A stretch of 62,474 nucleotides of DNA from Bacillota bacterium (GTDB taxonomy: Bacteria; Bacillota; UBA4882; UBA10575). Location: positions 1-62,474 of the forward strand of contig DUQR01000047.1 of assembly GCA_012837715.1 (NCBI GenBank), written 5' to 3'. A program made the position numbers and the translations under genes. Below, in pieces: positions 1 to 7,952 of this stretch (positions within the stretch are counted from its first letter, which is position 1; each line of letters opens with the position of its first letter). The notes below the pieces were generated by a model. The model searched no databases, had not been told where the DNA came from, and was given only the letters and a program-made list of their open reading frames with translations.

Positions 1-25
1 AAGCGGAACACGGAAAGTTTCGCGG

Positions 26-66
26 CTCTTTAAACCTTTGGAGCGGCCGGCCAAAGGGGTAAAGAG
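26..66 (+). promoter_or_regulatory. Stem-loop in the flagellin mRNA leader
   Basis: CTCTTTA (26-32) pairs with TAAAGAG (60-66), and CCTTTGG (35-41) pairs with CCAAAGG (51-57), around a GC-rich loop. The structure lies just upstream of the flagellin ribosome binding site (AAGGAGG, about 79-85). A GGA triplet sits at the top of the upper stem. Flagellin leaders in Bacillus are controlled by CsrA/FliW, so a similar role is possible, but that is inference. Confidence 0.6.
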
Positions 67-92
67 AAAAAAATGTCAAGGAGGAATTTTTA

Positions 93-938
93 ATGAGAAT
101 TGTCAACAACATTTCTGCGATGAACACCAACCGGGTGTTGGGCGCAACCGACAACGCCATGGGAAAAACCCTGGAGAAACTCTCCTCCGGTTTACGGATT
201 AACCGGGCGGCAGACGACGCAGCGGGGCTAGCGATCTCCGAGAAGATGAGAGCCCAAATTCGCGGGATGAAACAAGCGATCCGTAACGCCCAGGATGGGA
301 TCAGCTTTATCCAGACCGCGGAAGGTGCCCTCAACGAGACCCACGCGATCCTCAATCGTATGAGAGAACTGGCAGTGCAAGCGTCGAACGGAATCTACAC
401 CGAAGATGATAAGCAAAAGCTGCAGGAAGTGTTCACGCAATTATATGATGAAATCGACCGGATCGCCCTCACCACCGAGTTTAACACCAAAAAAATCCTT
501 TCTGGTTCTTACCAAGATAACGGTGTGGTCTTCCAGATCGGGCCCAATGCCAACCAGATGATCTCCGGGACGATCACGAATATGACCGCAACCGGGCTGG
601 GTTTAGATGAAACACTTAAGTTAGGATCGGGCGGTATTGGCTTTAATTCGACCTATCAGACGATCCAATCTGTCATCGAGTCACTCGATACGGCCATTGA
701 CACCGTATCGGCTGAACGCTCCAAACTCGGTGCGATCCAGAACCGCTTAGAACACACCATCGCTAACCTCAGTGTTACCATGGAGAACCTGGCCGCTTCC
801 GAGAGCCGGATCCGCGACGTGGATATGGCTCAGGAAATGACCGAGTTTACCAAGAACCAGATTCTCATGCAGTCGGCTACCGCCATGTTGGCCCAAGCCA
901 ATATGAAACCGCAGGCAGTGTTGCAACTTCTCGGTTAG
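93..938 (+). CDS. hag: Flagellin
   Basis: Structural subunit of the flagellar filament, exported by the flagellar type III apparatus. The 281-residue protein begins with the conserved D0/D1 sequence (MRIVNNISAMNTNR, then the SSGLRINRAADDAAGLAIS-type stretch). It ends with the conserved C-terminal helix (SRIRDVDMAQEMTEFTK through MLAQAN to LLG). It is short for a flagellin: the two conserved ends are joined by only about 100 less conserved residues, so large outer D2/D3 domains are absent, as in Bacillus Hag. The AAGGAGG site sits 7 bases before the ATG. A GC-rich terminator follows, so it is probably transcribed alone, ahead of the flaG-fliD-fliS operon. Confidence 0.97.
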   Translation: MRIVNNISAMNTNRVLGATDNAMGKTLEKLSSGLRINRAADDAAGLAISEKMRAQIRGMKQAIRNAQDGISFIQTAEGALNETHAILNRMRELAVQASNGIYTEDDKQKLQEVFTQLYDEIDRIALTTEFNTKKILSGSYQDNGVVFQIGPNANQMISGTITNMTATGLGLDETLKLGSGGIGFNSTYQTIQSVIESLDTAIDTVSAERSKLGAIQNRLEHTIANLSVTMENLAASESRIRDVDMAQEMTEFTKNQILMQSATAMLAQANMKPQAVLQLLG

Positions 939-964
939 TTTTCCAACCTATAGGTTTGGTTTCC

Positions 965-1000
965 GGGCCGGCTGGCTTTCCGGCCGGCTTTTCCTTTGTT
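965..1000 (+). terminator. Intrinsic terminator after flagellin
   Basis: A GC-rich hairpin of about 9 bp (967-975 with 980-988, one G-U pair) is followed by TTTTCCTTTGTTTT. It separates flagellin from flaG. Confidence 0.8.
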
Positions 1001-1129
1001 TTAAGAGATTAATATTTTAGCGTGAACCATTGTTTGACTGGAATCAAGGTCGATAACTTGTCCATAAAAGATGAGATGATCAAACCTAGCTTGGCATTGA
1101 TTTTCTAAATATATCTGGGGGTGACAAAA

Positions 1130-1516
1130 ATGCGGGTCGAAAGGATTCAACCCGATTTAAGACCGACAGAAGGAACTGCTATATCCAATCATAATCAAAA
1201 AGAACCGGGTAAACTGTTAGAACCTTTTTTAACGCCTTTATCCCGTCTGGCACAAGAAGTGAAAGAGGAACGAAAGAAAACCGAACCTTATCTGCAGGAA
1301 AAACTAGAGGAAAAAATTGAACAATTGAATGAAACGGTGGAGATCTTCGATAAACAAATCCACTTTCAAATACACGAAGCAACCAACCGGATCATGGTTC
1401 AGGTGATCGAAAAAGAGACCGAAGAGGTTATTTCCGAGATCCCACCGGAAAAGATCCTGGATTTGGTAGCGCGGATTGAAGAGATGATCGGTCTAATTGT
1501 GGATAAAAAAGTGTGA
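1130..1516 (+). CDS. flaG: FlaG family flagellar protein
   Basis: A 128-residue protein whose C-terminal half carries the FlaG signature: an FDKQIHFQIHEATNRIMVQV-type strand, then a conserved IPPEKILDL motif. FlaG proteins influence filament length and are usually encoded next to fliD. The N-terminal half is charged and probably disordered or coiled. I chose ATG 1130 over the in-frame GTG at 1121 because the GGGGGTGA site (1117-1124) is spaced correctly for the ATG and would overlap the GTG. It is the first gene of a tight operon: fliD starts 12 bases after its stop. Confidence 0.9.
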   Translation: MRVERIQPDLRPTEGTAISNHNQKEPGKLLEPFLTPLSRLAQEVKEERKKTEPYLQEKLEEKIEQLNETVEIFDKQIHFQIHEATNRIMVQVIEKETEEVISEIPPEKILDLVARIEEMIGLIVDKKV

Positions 1517-1528
1517 GGAGGGGTAGAA

Positions 1529-2953
1529 ATGGCAGGTTTATCAATTTCAGGTATTGCTTCCGGGTTTGATACCGATGCAATGGTAAAAGCCATTATGGAT
1601 CAGGAAAGATTACCCCTGTCGAAGCTGGCGTCACAAAAAACAACCCTCCAGGCTCGTTCTGATGCCTGGCGAGAATTAAATTCCCGGATCTATAAATTAA
1701 AAGATGCCGCTTATAATCTGCAATCTTTTATGACTTTTCGCGCGCAGAAAGTATCCGTTTCTGATGAGGACAAATTGACGGCAACCGCGTCGGCGGAGGC
1801 TTTGCTTTCTTCTTATCAATTGAACATTAAGAGCTTAGCCCAAGCCCATTCCGTTGCTTCAAAGTTGATTGATGAGACAACCACCCTCTCGGGCGGCACA
1901 ATCCAACTAACGATTAACGGAGAAAGTAAAGAGATTGAGCTTAACCCGGAAGGCGACACAAATGAGGAGAAATTAAACTCCATCGCCCGGCAGATTAATG
2001 ATGCCCAGGCCGGAGTGACCGCTTCTGTAATCAAGCTGGCCAACAACCAATTTAAACTCTATTTAACCAGTAAAGAAACGGGTGAGGCTAACGCGCTCGA
2101 GTTAGCCGATGTGGGTTCCAACCGGGCGCTTAGGGATTTGGGTATTTTGGATGAGGGCGGTGAGCTTGCCTATCAGGTCCGGGCAGCTACCGACGCAGAA
2201 ATTGAGCTCAATGGCGATGCTTCTGCTACAGCCCGGAGGGCTAGTAATCAGATTACCGATCTAATTCCCGGCGTTACCCTAACTCTAAAAGAAGAGGGGA
2301 CTGTTACCTTAGGGGTTGAACTGGATCAAGATAAGATTGTCCAAGCCGTGAAGGGTTTTGTTGATGCTTACAATTCCGTGATGGATTATATTAACCAACA
2401 TAAAACCTTTAGTTATAATGAGGTTACGAAAAGTGGAAACAAAGGAGCCTTATTCGGAGATTCATCTTTGATGCATATCGAGTCCCAGATTAGAAATGCT
2501 CTCTACCAAACAGTCGAAGGGGTCGACCCGAGTGCCGGCTTATTGAGCCTAATCGGGATTAAAGGCGCTTCCGGGATTGAAGGGGCTAAATCTGGTCGGC
2601 TGGAGTTTGATGAAGAATTATTCAAGACCAAACTTGATTCCAACTTTGATGATATTGCCAAACTATTTGGCGCCACATCCGATGAGACGAAGGGGATCTT
2701 CACCCGCCTTCACGATGATCTTTTTGAGTGGACCAGTACGGACGGGGTTTTGAAATTGAAGACCAATACCATTGAACGGGAGATTACCAGCATAGATGAA
2801 CAACTAAGCGCGATGGAAGACCGGCTGGCCAAGCGGGAGGAGTACTATTACGCCAAATTTATGGCGATGGAGAAAGCGTTGGCGACCATCCAATCTCAAG
2901 CTACTTGGCTTACTGCGCAAATAGGTGCCCTTTCAACGACGTGGAAACGGTAG
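1529..2953 (+). CDS. fliD: Flagellar hook-associated protein 2 (filament cap)
   Basis: The cap protein that guides flagellin polymerisation at the filament tip. The 474-residue length is typical. The N-terminus (ISGIASGFDTDAMVKAIM) is the FliD_N signature. A central FliD_C-type region includes the SYNEVTKSGNKGALFGDSS-like segment, where FliD proteins carry their conserved GpL.GDs motif. The C-terminus is a long coiled coil (about residues 405-450, ITSIDEQLSAMEDRLAKREE) ending in the AMEKALATIQSQATWL motif. GAGGAGGGG precedes the ATG. It lies between flaG and its chaperone gene fliS. Confidence 0.96.
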   Translation: MAGLSISGIASGFDTDAMVKAIMDQERLPLSKLASQKTTLQARSDAWRELNSRIYKLKDAAYNLQSFMTFRAQKVSVSDEDKLTATASAEALLSSYQLNIKSLAQAHSVASKLIDETTTLSGGTIQLTINGESKEIELNPEGDTNEEKLNSIARQINDAQAGVTASVIKLANNQFKLYLTSKETGEANALELADVGSNRALRDLGILDEGGELAYQVRAATDAEIELNGDASATARRASNQITDLIPGVTLTLKEEGTVTLGVELDQDKIVQAVKGFVDAYNSVMDYINQHKTFSYNEVTKSGNKGALFGDSSLMHIESQIRNALYQTVEGVDPSAGLLSLIGIKGASGIEGAKSGRLEFDEELFKTKLDSNFDDIAKLFGATSDETKGIFTRLHDDLFEWTSTDGVLKLKTNTIEREITSIDEQLSAMEDRLAKREEYYYAKFMAMEKALATIQSQATWLTAQIGALSTTWKR

Positions 2954-2970
2954 AAAAAGGAGGGGATTAA

Positions 2971-3369
2971 TTGTTTATCGAAAGTAATCCTTATAAACGC
3001 TACCGACAGACTCAAGTAGAGACCGCCGGTCCGCTTGAATTGATCATTATGATGTATGACGGAGCAATCCGTTTCTGTAATCAGGCAAAAGGAGCGATCC
3101 AAGAGGATAATTATAATGAAGCTAACCGCTTGCTCCAGCGGGCGCAGGATATTGTCGATGAGTTAAATTTCAGTCTGAATATGGAAGCCGGTGAGATTGC
3201 CAATCGTCTACGCAGTCTTTATGATTTTATTAATAGTAAATTAATTGAAGCTAATGTCAATAAAGATCCTGCTCTTATCGACCAAATGGTTGAACTCCTT
3301 ACCGAACTTCGCAGTTCGTGGTCAGAACTGCAACATGGGAACAAAAAAGTAGCATTGGTAGGCGAATAA
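2971..3369 (+). CDS. fliS: Flagellar secretion chaperone FliS
   Basis: FliS binds the flagellin C-terminus and prevents premature polymerisation. The 132-residue protein has the family motifs NPYKRYRQTQVETAGPLELI near the N-terminus, then MYDGAIRFCNQA and a helical remainder with AQDIVDELNFSLNMEAGEIA. The start codon is TTG, preceded by AAAGGAGGGG at a normal distance. The stop is one base from the next start, indicating translational coupling with the small downstream gene. Confidence 0.95.
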   Translation: MFIESNPYKRYRQTQVETAGPLELIIMMYDGAIRFCNQAKGAIQEDNYNEANRLLQRAQDIVDELNFSLNMEAGEIANRLRSLYDFINSKLIEANVNKDPALIDQMVELLTELRSSWSELQHGNKKVALVGE

Positions 3370-3370
3370 G

Positions 3371-3748
3371 ATGGAATGGGATGGACTTGACCTCCGGGAA
3401 GGATTTAAGTTACTGGAGGATTGTTATGAGCGGCTGATGGAGGCGATTAAGGACGAAACGGTTGATCCAAAAGAAATCTCTTCTTTTGTGGAAGAGGCAG
3501 AACATATTGTAGTATTATTAACAAATATTCTACAAAAATCGCCAATCGATGAAGAGGCCCAACTAGAACTAATTAAAGCGGTCAAAGCGAAGGCGGATGC
3601 GATTATTCAAGTCCTGCACGAGGAGATGGAGACAATTGCCGCCTCTTATGAGCAGCTTAAAACCGGAAAAAGGGCTCTCAACGCCTATCAGCCACAACCG
3701 GTGGGTTTAGGTTACTCGGAAGGAAAATTTGTGGACCGGAAGAAATAA
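3371..3748 (+). CDS. Small helical flagellar protein, FliT/FlgN-like
   Basis: A 125-residue acidic, almost entirely helical protein in the position where many Bacillota carry fliT. The N-terminal half is a helical bundle (LDLREGFKLLEDCYERLMEAI). The C-terminal tail (TGKRALNAYQPQP, then a GLGYSEGKFVDRKK end) resembles the GK-x-LxAY ending of FlgN/FliT-type chaperones. FliT would chaperone FliD and FlgN would chaperone the hook-junction proteins, and I cannot separate these from sequence alone. Overlap-range spacing with fliS supports a shared function. The assignment rests on context and fold rather than strong sequence identity. Confidence 0.6.
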   Translation: MEWDGLDLREGFKLLEDCYERLMEAIKDETVDPKEISSFVEEAEHIVVLLTNILQKSPIDEEAQLELIKAVKAKADAIIQVLHEEMETIAASYEQLKTGKRALNAYQPQPVGLGYSEGKFVDRKK

Positions 3749-3781
3749 AAGTAATTTACGCTAATATTTTTCGTCAGCTAC

Positions 3782-3809
3782 TTGCATAATTTCATATTTC
3801 CGTTATAAT
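3782..3809 (+). promoter_or_regulatory. SigA-type promoter for the zinc-ribbon gene
   Basis: TTGCAT (3782-3787) and TATAAT (3804-3809) are separated by 16 bp. It lies about 105 bp upstream of the chosen start of the zinc-ribbon protein, leaving a leader of about 100 bases. Confidence 0.55.
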
Positions 3810-3913
3810 GATCATGAAGGTGTCTTGGTTTGGCGTTCAAGGAGGGATACTCAGGTATCAGAACGATTTTAACCCGGACAAAATTATCCTTAGGAAGGGA
3901 AGTAGAGTTTTTA

Positions 3914-4183
3914 ATGGCTTACGAGGACAAAACATTGGTATGTAAAGAATGCGGTGCGGATTTTGTTTTCACCGCGGGTGAACAGGAGTTTTATGCTGAG
4001 AAAGGATTCACTAACGAGCCGGCCCGTTGTCGTGATTGCCGACTAAAGAGAAAACAAAGAGGCCGGACGATGACTGAGGTGGTCTGTGCTAATTGTGGAG
4101 CAACGACGCAGGTTCCCTTTACGCCATCCCAGGATCGCCCTGTGTATTGCAAAGAATGCTATGATGCGATGAAAGTCAGCTAA
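3914..4183 (+). CDS. Zinc-ribbon domain protein (two CxxC pairs per ribbon)
   Basis: An 89-residue protein starting MAYEDKTLVCKECGADFVFT. It has a CxxC...CxxC ribbon (CKECG and CRDC), a short basic linker (KRKQRG), and a second ribbon (CANCG and CKECY). This matches the zf-trcl family of small zinc-ribbon proteins, common in Clostridia and of unknown function; nucleic-acid binding is likely. The open frame extends upstream to a TTG at 3830, but the family N-terminus (MAxEDKTLxC) and a GGAAGGGA-type site favour ATG 3914. It is transcribed alone between its own promoter and a strong terminator. Confidence 0.85.
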   Translation: MAYEDKTLVCKECGADFVFTAGEQEFYAEKGFTNEPARCRDCRLKRKQRGRTMTEVVCANCGATTQVPFTPSQDRPVYCKECYDAMKVS

Positions 4184-4231
4184 AAGCTGATTTAAATAAA
4201 GCTGGCTAGCGCTTATTGCAAAATAATAAGG

Positions 4232-4267
4232 AAAACCTCCTCTGCCCTCCAGAGGGGGTTTTTTTAT
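4232..4267 (+). terminator. Strong intrinsic terminator
   Basis: AAAACCTCCTCTG (4232-4244) pairs with CAGAGGGGGTTTT (4250-4262), one G-U pair, followed by more T residues. It ends the zinc-ribbon transcript. Confidence 0.9.
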
Positions 4268-4375
4268 GGCAACGCAAAAAGCATTCATTAGAATTGTTGA
4301 ATGAACCGATAAAATAGATAGAGAGACAACTACGAACTGACCAGGGTCCTCAATTATCGTCAAAAGTAGTAGCGG

Positions 4376-4429
4376 GATGGTCGGGTATAAGTGTGGACAA
4401 GAGATGGTCGTGCCTAAGTGTGAACAGGA
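4376..4429 (+). repeat. Imperfect 27-bp tandem duplication
   Basis: Two adjacent 27-bp units (4376-4402 and 4403-4429) agree at about 22 of 27 positions by hand count. Both begin GATGGTCG and share TAAGTGTG. They lie in the 550-bp gene-free stretch 4184-4736, which otherwise holds the terminator at 4232 and a leader-like hairpin at 4566. No coding sense is apparent. Confidence 0.55.
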
Positions 4430-4565
4430 TGGAATTGGCGGTAAAAGGGAACTAGAGGACTAGAGCGGACGTTCTTTAAATTAGGAATAACTGATCAAGA
4501 CGAAGGATTAATTTTCCTGAAAGGGAATATATCTAATATAACCGATCAAGCGATGACAGCATAAA

Positions 4566-4630
4566 GGGGGTGGGAGATGGAGAATGGTCTGACCTTTGGT
4601 GGTTAATGCCCACCTCCTGTTCTTTTTAAA
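4566..4630 (+). promoter_or_regulatory. Possible leader peptide and hairpin ahead of hpf
   Basis: GGGGGTGGG (4566-4574) can pair with CCCACCTCC (4609-4617), followed by TGTTCTTTTT. The loop encloses a ten-codon open frame including stop (4577-4606, peptide MENGLTFGG). It could be an attenuator or cis-regulatory leader of the hibernation factor gene 107 bases downstream. This is a low-confidence structural observation only. Confidence 0.3.
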
Positions 4631-4736
4631 GACAACACGATTAGTAATTAATTTAAAATTCTATTTCCAAATGCAAATTGGGTATATTATGCATGAAGCG
4701 GTGACCTCTAAAACGACTAGGGAAGGAGTGGATAGG

Positions 4737-5267
4737 ATGGAGGTTAAGGTCTTTGGAAAAAATATCGAGGTAACGGATGCGCTCCGTCAGTATGCAGAAA
4801 AAAAGGTGGGGAAGATTGGCAAATTTTTCGCCCAGGAGCCACCGGCAGCCCTTGTGACTTTATCGGTGGAGCGGGGAGTGCATGTTGTGGATATTACTAT
4901 CTCCATCAATGGTCTTTTGCTTCGGGGTGAAGAAAAAAGCTCCGATATGTACAGTTCGGTTGATGGCGCCGTCGAAAAGATTGAGCGCCAGATCCACAAG
5001 TATAAGACCAGAATTAACCGGAAACTCAGAGAAGATAACAAGATCATCTCACCCACACCCAAAGATACAGTGGAGGTAACCGCAGATCCGAAGATCGTCC
5101 GCACCAAGCGGTTTGCCATTAAACCGATGTCGGCGGAGGAAGCCGTGATGCAAATGGAATTGTTAGGCCATGACTTCTTTGTCTTCTTTAATCCGGAGTT
5201 AGAAGAGGTCAATGTGGTCTATAAACGGAAAGACGGTAATTATGGTTTGATCGAGCCGGAGTTCTAA
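4737..5267 (+). CDS. hpf: Ribosome hibernation promoting factor, long form
   Basis: Binds the decoding region of idle 30S subunits and, through its C-terminal domain, dimerises ribosomes into 100S particles. The 176-residue protein has the N-terminal S30AE domain (MEVKVFGKNIEVTDALRQY through about residue 100, with IERQIHKYKTRINRKL). A linker leads to the long-form C-terminal domain (VRTKRFAIKPMSAEEAVMQM...HDFFVFFN to the end). The frame is open upstream to 4596, but GGAAGGAG at 4721 and the family N-terminus fix ATG 4737. It is monocistronic; a bidirectional terminator follows after a collapsed repeat. Confidence 0.95.
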   Translation: MEVKVFGKNIEVTDALRQYAEKKVGKIGKFFAQEPPAALVTLSVERGVHVVDITISINGLLLRGEEKSSDMYSSVDGAVEKIERQIHKYKTRINRKLREDNKIISPTPKDTVEVTADPKIVRTKRFAIKPMSAEEAVMQMELLGHDFFVFFNPELEEVNVVYKRKDGNYGLIEPEF

Positions 5268-5356
5268 ATCACAAGGAAGCAATTGTCATGGGAAATGAAT
5301 TTTCATAACATAAATACCGCTGTTTCCATTTGACCATTATCATGTTTCTGCACTGA

Positions 5357-5380
5357 GCTTTTTGCGCACAACGGAAAAGC
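5357..5380 (-). repeat. Collapsed copy of the GCTTTTTGCG hairpin repeat (copy H)
   Basis: GCTTTTTGCG is followed almost directly by ACAACGGAAAAGC. These are the two terminal inverted repeats of the dispersed element with the whole interior missing. It lies between hpf and its terminator. Confidence 0.5.
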
Positions 5381-5395
5381 CCTAAGGGGTAAAGC

Positions 5396-5433
5396 AAACC
5401 GGTCCTGGCCGTAAGGTGGGGACCGGTTTTCCT
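5396..5433. terminator. Bidirectional terminator between hpf and the Eis-like gene
   Basis: AAACCGGTCC (5396-5405) pairs with GGACCGGTTT (5420-5429), with T-rich sequence on both sides. It serves the converging hpf and minus-strand acetyltransferase transcripts. Confidence 0.8.
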
Positions 5434-6597
5434 TTAAAAATATTCGTTCACAAAATTCCTGGTCGGCGGAAAAACGGTGTCAAGCAGTGCTCCAAGGTTC
5501 TTCCCGTAGACGGTTAGAGCGCCGCTTTCGATTAGGGCTTGGGGACGGGCCTGACCGGTGAGCAGACCGGCGAGGGCGCCGACGGAACAAGAGAGGTCTG
5601 GTTTTCCGCCGTTTTTTAGGGTTACTTTCGGCTGTCCGTTTGTGAGTTTTAGCTGGTAGAGACCGTTGTTTTCGGGCAGCAGCGGATCGGCGACCGCCAT
5701 AGTCCACTGGGCGGTAAGGGGTGGGTAGGTTAGAGCCTCCAGCGCCGACCGGACACTGGTGATCCGTCCGAGGTAGACCGGTTGGGTCTCCGGTAGATGA
5801 TAAGGGGTTAAGTGGTATACTTTGCCGTCCGTTCCGCCGAAGACGGTTCCGGGCAGGAGTGATTGGTCTATCCAGGCCAATTCGCGAAGCAGAGGACGAC
5901 CAAGGGGGGAGGTTGGTAGAACTAAGGCATAAACCTGTGGCTTGCTTGTTTGATAGGTCCCTGTTCCGACCTGCGGTGTGCCCAGCCAGATTTGGCCGCC
6001 GTCTAGGGTATGGTCTAAAAGGAGACAGGTCCAGTCTTCTTTTTCCCGTACTAAACCCCCGTCCCAAGTGGCAAGATAATGCTGATAAATCCCAGCCAAC
6101 GGTTGAGGGTCGGGTTTGGCCTGCTCAAACTGGTACCGCTCCTCAAGGGCGGGCGGAAGCCGGAATTGGTTGTTTGCTTTTATTGAGGTGGCGGGAAGGA
6201 CGAAAAGCCGGTGATCAGCCCATGCTCCCCAGCCTAAACGGGTATAAAATTCGATATTAAAAGGGAGTAAAAAAGTGAAAAAGATCTGGTTGGCCGCTAA
6301 ATGCCGGAGGGCATACGTTAGTAGAGTGCGGGCCAGTCCTAAATGGCGAAAGGAAGGCGTGGTAGCGAGGGCCAGTAAGTAAGCGGAAGAATAGACCCTG
6401 TTCCGGAGTTTAATCTTTCGGGGCGAAAGATGGACAGCGGACAGCAGGCGACTGTCGAGGAAAATTCCCAGCCCGTCGCGGGGCTGGAAACGGGTCTGGA
6501 AATACCAATCTAAAAAGGTTGGGTGGTCCTGGAAGCAGGTCTCCCACAGGACGCGGGCCTGCCCCATCTCTTCCGCGCTGAAAGGCCGGATCTCCAT
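5434..6597 (-). CDS. Eis-like GNAT acetyltransferase with SCP2-like C-terminus
   Basis: A 387-residue protein with the architecture of the Eis family: an N-terminal GNAT domain, a second degenerate GNAT-like region, and a C-terminal sterol-carrier-like domain. The N-terminal GNAT (residues 1-150) shows the acetyl-CoA loop region ALATTPSFRHLGLARTLL and the FYTRLGW segment. The end reads ...DLSCSVGALAGLLTGQARP with a final TVFPPTRNFVNEYF. Eis enzymes acetylate amines, including aminoglycosides and peptides, but the substrate here cannot be told. Its ATG overlaps the stop of the upstream DUF2156 gene by one base (TAATG), so the pair is co-translated. Confidence 0.85.
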   Translation of the reverse strand: MEIRPFSAEEMGQARVLWETCFQDHPTFLDWYFQTRFQPRDGLGIFLDSRLLSAVHLSPRKIKLRNRVYSSAYLLALATTPSFRHLGLARTLLTYALRHLAANQIFFTFLLPFNIEFYTRLGWGAWADHRLFVLPATSIKANNQFRLPPALEERYQFEQAKPDPQPLAGIYQHYLATWDGGLVREKEDWTCLLLDHTLDGGQIWLGTPQVGTGTYQTSKPQVYALVLPTSPLGRPLLRELAWIDQSLLPGTVFGGTDGKVYHLTPYHLPETQPVYLGRITSVRSALEALTYPPLTAQWTMAVADPLLPENNGLYQLKLTNGQPKVTLKNGGKPDLSCSVGALAGLLTGQARPQALIESGALTVYGKNLGALLDTVFPPTRNFVNEYF

Positions 6598-7478
6598 TAG
6601 GAAGGCACCTCCACCACTGTATATTTTTCGATCATCCGTAGCGGATGGTAACGTTCTTTGGCTTGACGGAGTCCGGGTAATCCCATATCATCTTCGCGGT
6701 TGATCAAACGGGTATCCGCCCATTCATGGGCAATAAACTGTTGGTTGATGACGGAATAGATTCCGGAGAAGGCCGGGTTGGCTTTTTCAAAATGGACAAG
6801 GACGGTATCCTTGTTGAGACGGCTGCCGATGGCAAAAGCCTGGATCTCCCCCCCTACTTCCAAAACGCCCCCTTTCAACTGAAGACGGGTATAATTAGCC
6901 AATCCTTCATTAAGGGCCAGCCGTTCTGCTTCCAGTTCGGGACCGGCGTCTTTTTCGGCCGCCCATGCTTCAAAGAGCCGCCGGCAAGCGGGAAAATGGA
7001 CGGGGGTCAGGGAATGGTAGGCGAAAGGGTAATACTGGCGGAAACGGTTAATGTGGTTCCGCTTCTGTTGGTATTTCCGACCGGGCAGTTCAATGAGATC
7101 TTTGGTCCGGTAGATATAATCCCAAAACCGGCGGTCAGGGATGCTCTGGAACTGGTTGGGCGGGAAAAGGGGAAGCATGTCCTGGGGCACGCCGCGAAAC
7201 ACAGTTGATTTGTGCTGCCGGTGGAAATAGTTGCTAATCCGTTGGAGAAGAAGGGCTGGGTCGAAGCCGGGCCTAATCAGTGGGGGTAAACAGTAGGTGG
7301 ATCCTTGGTGGGTACAGAGTAAAACGGCATAATCCGCCGTCTGTTCGATTTTAACCTGGTAGGAATCACGCCAGAGAAAAAGCGATACGGGAGAGAGGTC
7401 GGAGACTTCAATGTAAAAATCGCGAATAAAAGAAGAGTATTGCTTCAGATCAGCCCACGTTATCTCGTGAAAGTTAAT
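6597..7478 (-). CDS. DUF2156 protein, apparent ATT start
   Basis: Related to the phosphatidylglycerol lysyltransferase C-terminal (GNAT-fold) domain; members may transfer aminoacyl groups, but the function is unproven. The first conventional start (GTG 7202) would give 201 residues and cut through the first GNAT repeat. The same frame continues upstream without a stop for another 92 codons and encodes the expected family N-terminus (INFHEITWADLKQY, then SLFLWRDSYQ). A TAG precedes it. No ATG, GTG or TTG occurs there, but ATT at 7478 lies 7 bases after AGGGGGG. Using it gives 293 residues, the normal family length. It is coupled to the downstream Eis-like gene. Confidence 0.75.
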   Translation of the reverse strand: MNFHEITWADLKQYSSFIRDFYIEVSDLSPVSLFLWRDSYQVKIEQTADYAVLLCTHQGSTYCLPPLIRPGFDPALLLQRISNYFHRQHKSTVFRGVPQDMLPLFPPNQFQSIPDRRFWDYIYRTKDLIELPGRKYQQKRNHINRFRQYYPFAYHSLTPVHFPACRRLFEAWAAEKDAGPELEAERLALNEGLANYTRLQLKGGVLEVGGEIQAFAIGSRLNKDTVLVHFEKANPAFSGIYSVINQQFIAHEWADTRLINREDDMGLPGLRQAKERYHPLRMIEKYTVVEVPS

Positions 7479-7592
7479 GGCAAAGCCCCCCTAATTGTGT
7501 TAAAACCCCACATAAGTAGGGTTTTTCTTTTATTATACCTCTTTCTCTAGGCAAAGAAAAGGGGGGAATTACCAATTGAGCCCAGGCCTGTT

Positions 7593-7952
7593 TTAGCCCT
7601 TTGGTTTAAAAATCAGCGCCACCAGAAACCCGAAGATAATGGCGGCGGTAATTCCGGTGCTGGTTAATTCAAACATCCCCATTAAGACGCCGATCACTCC
7701 GTTTTTTTCCGCTTCCGTAATTGCTCCTTTCACTAAGGCATTACCGAAGCTTAGGATCGGCATGGTGGCGCCGCCACCGGCAAAGTCGATTAACTTGTCA
7801 TAAAGCCCAAGACCGCCCAAGATCCCGCCCAGGACGGTTAAGGAGGCGAGAATATGACCCATGTTTAATTTGGTATAATCCCAAACCAACTGGGTGAGGA
7901 GGCAAATCAAGCCGCCCACCCAGAACGCGTTAAAATAGATCTGTCCGTTCAT
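7593..7952 (-). CDS. spoVAE: Stage V sporulation protein AE
   Basis: One of the inner-membrane SpoVA proteins that move dipicolinic acid into the forespore and out on germination. The 119-residue protein has about four membrane helices. Family motifs are FWVGGLICLLTQ, the YDKLIDFAGGGATMPILSFGN segment, VKGAITEAE, and the C-terminal AAIIFGFLVALIFKPKG, very close to Bacillus SpoVAE. I chose ATG 7952 rather than the TTG at 7976 because GGGGAGG lies 6 bases before the ATG. It stands alone here, 41 kb from spoVAD and spoVAC at 48.5-50.0 kb. Confidence 0.94.
   Translation of the reverse strand: MNGQIYFNAFWVGGLICLLTQLVWDYTKLNMGHILASLTVLGGILGGLGLYDKLIDFAGGGATMPILSFGNALVKGAITEAEKNGVIGVLMGMFELTSTGITAAIIFGFLVALIFKPKG

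Noticed and set aside
1040-1060. SigD-like -10 (GTCGATAA) before flaG
   Set aside because: No TAAA box at the proper distance upstream; too weak to list as a promoter.
5480-6067. 195-codon minus-strand frame
   Set aside because: Out-of-frame shadow of the Eis-like gene, with Arg/Pro-rich low-complexity translation typical of shadows.
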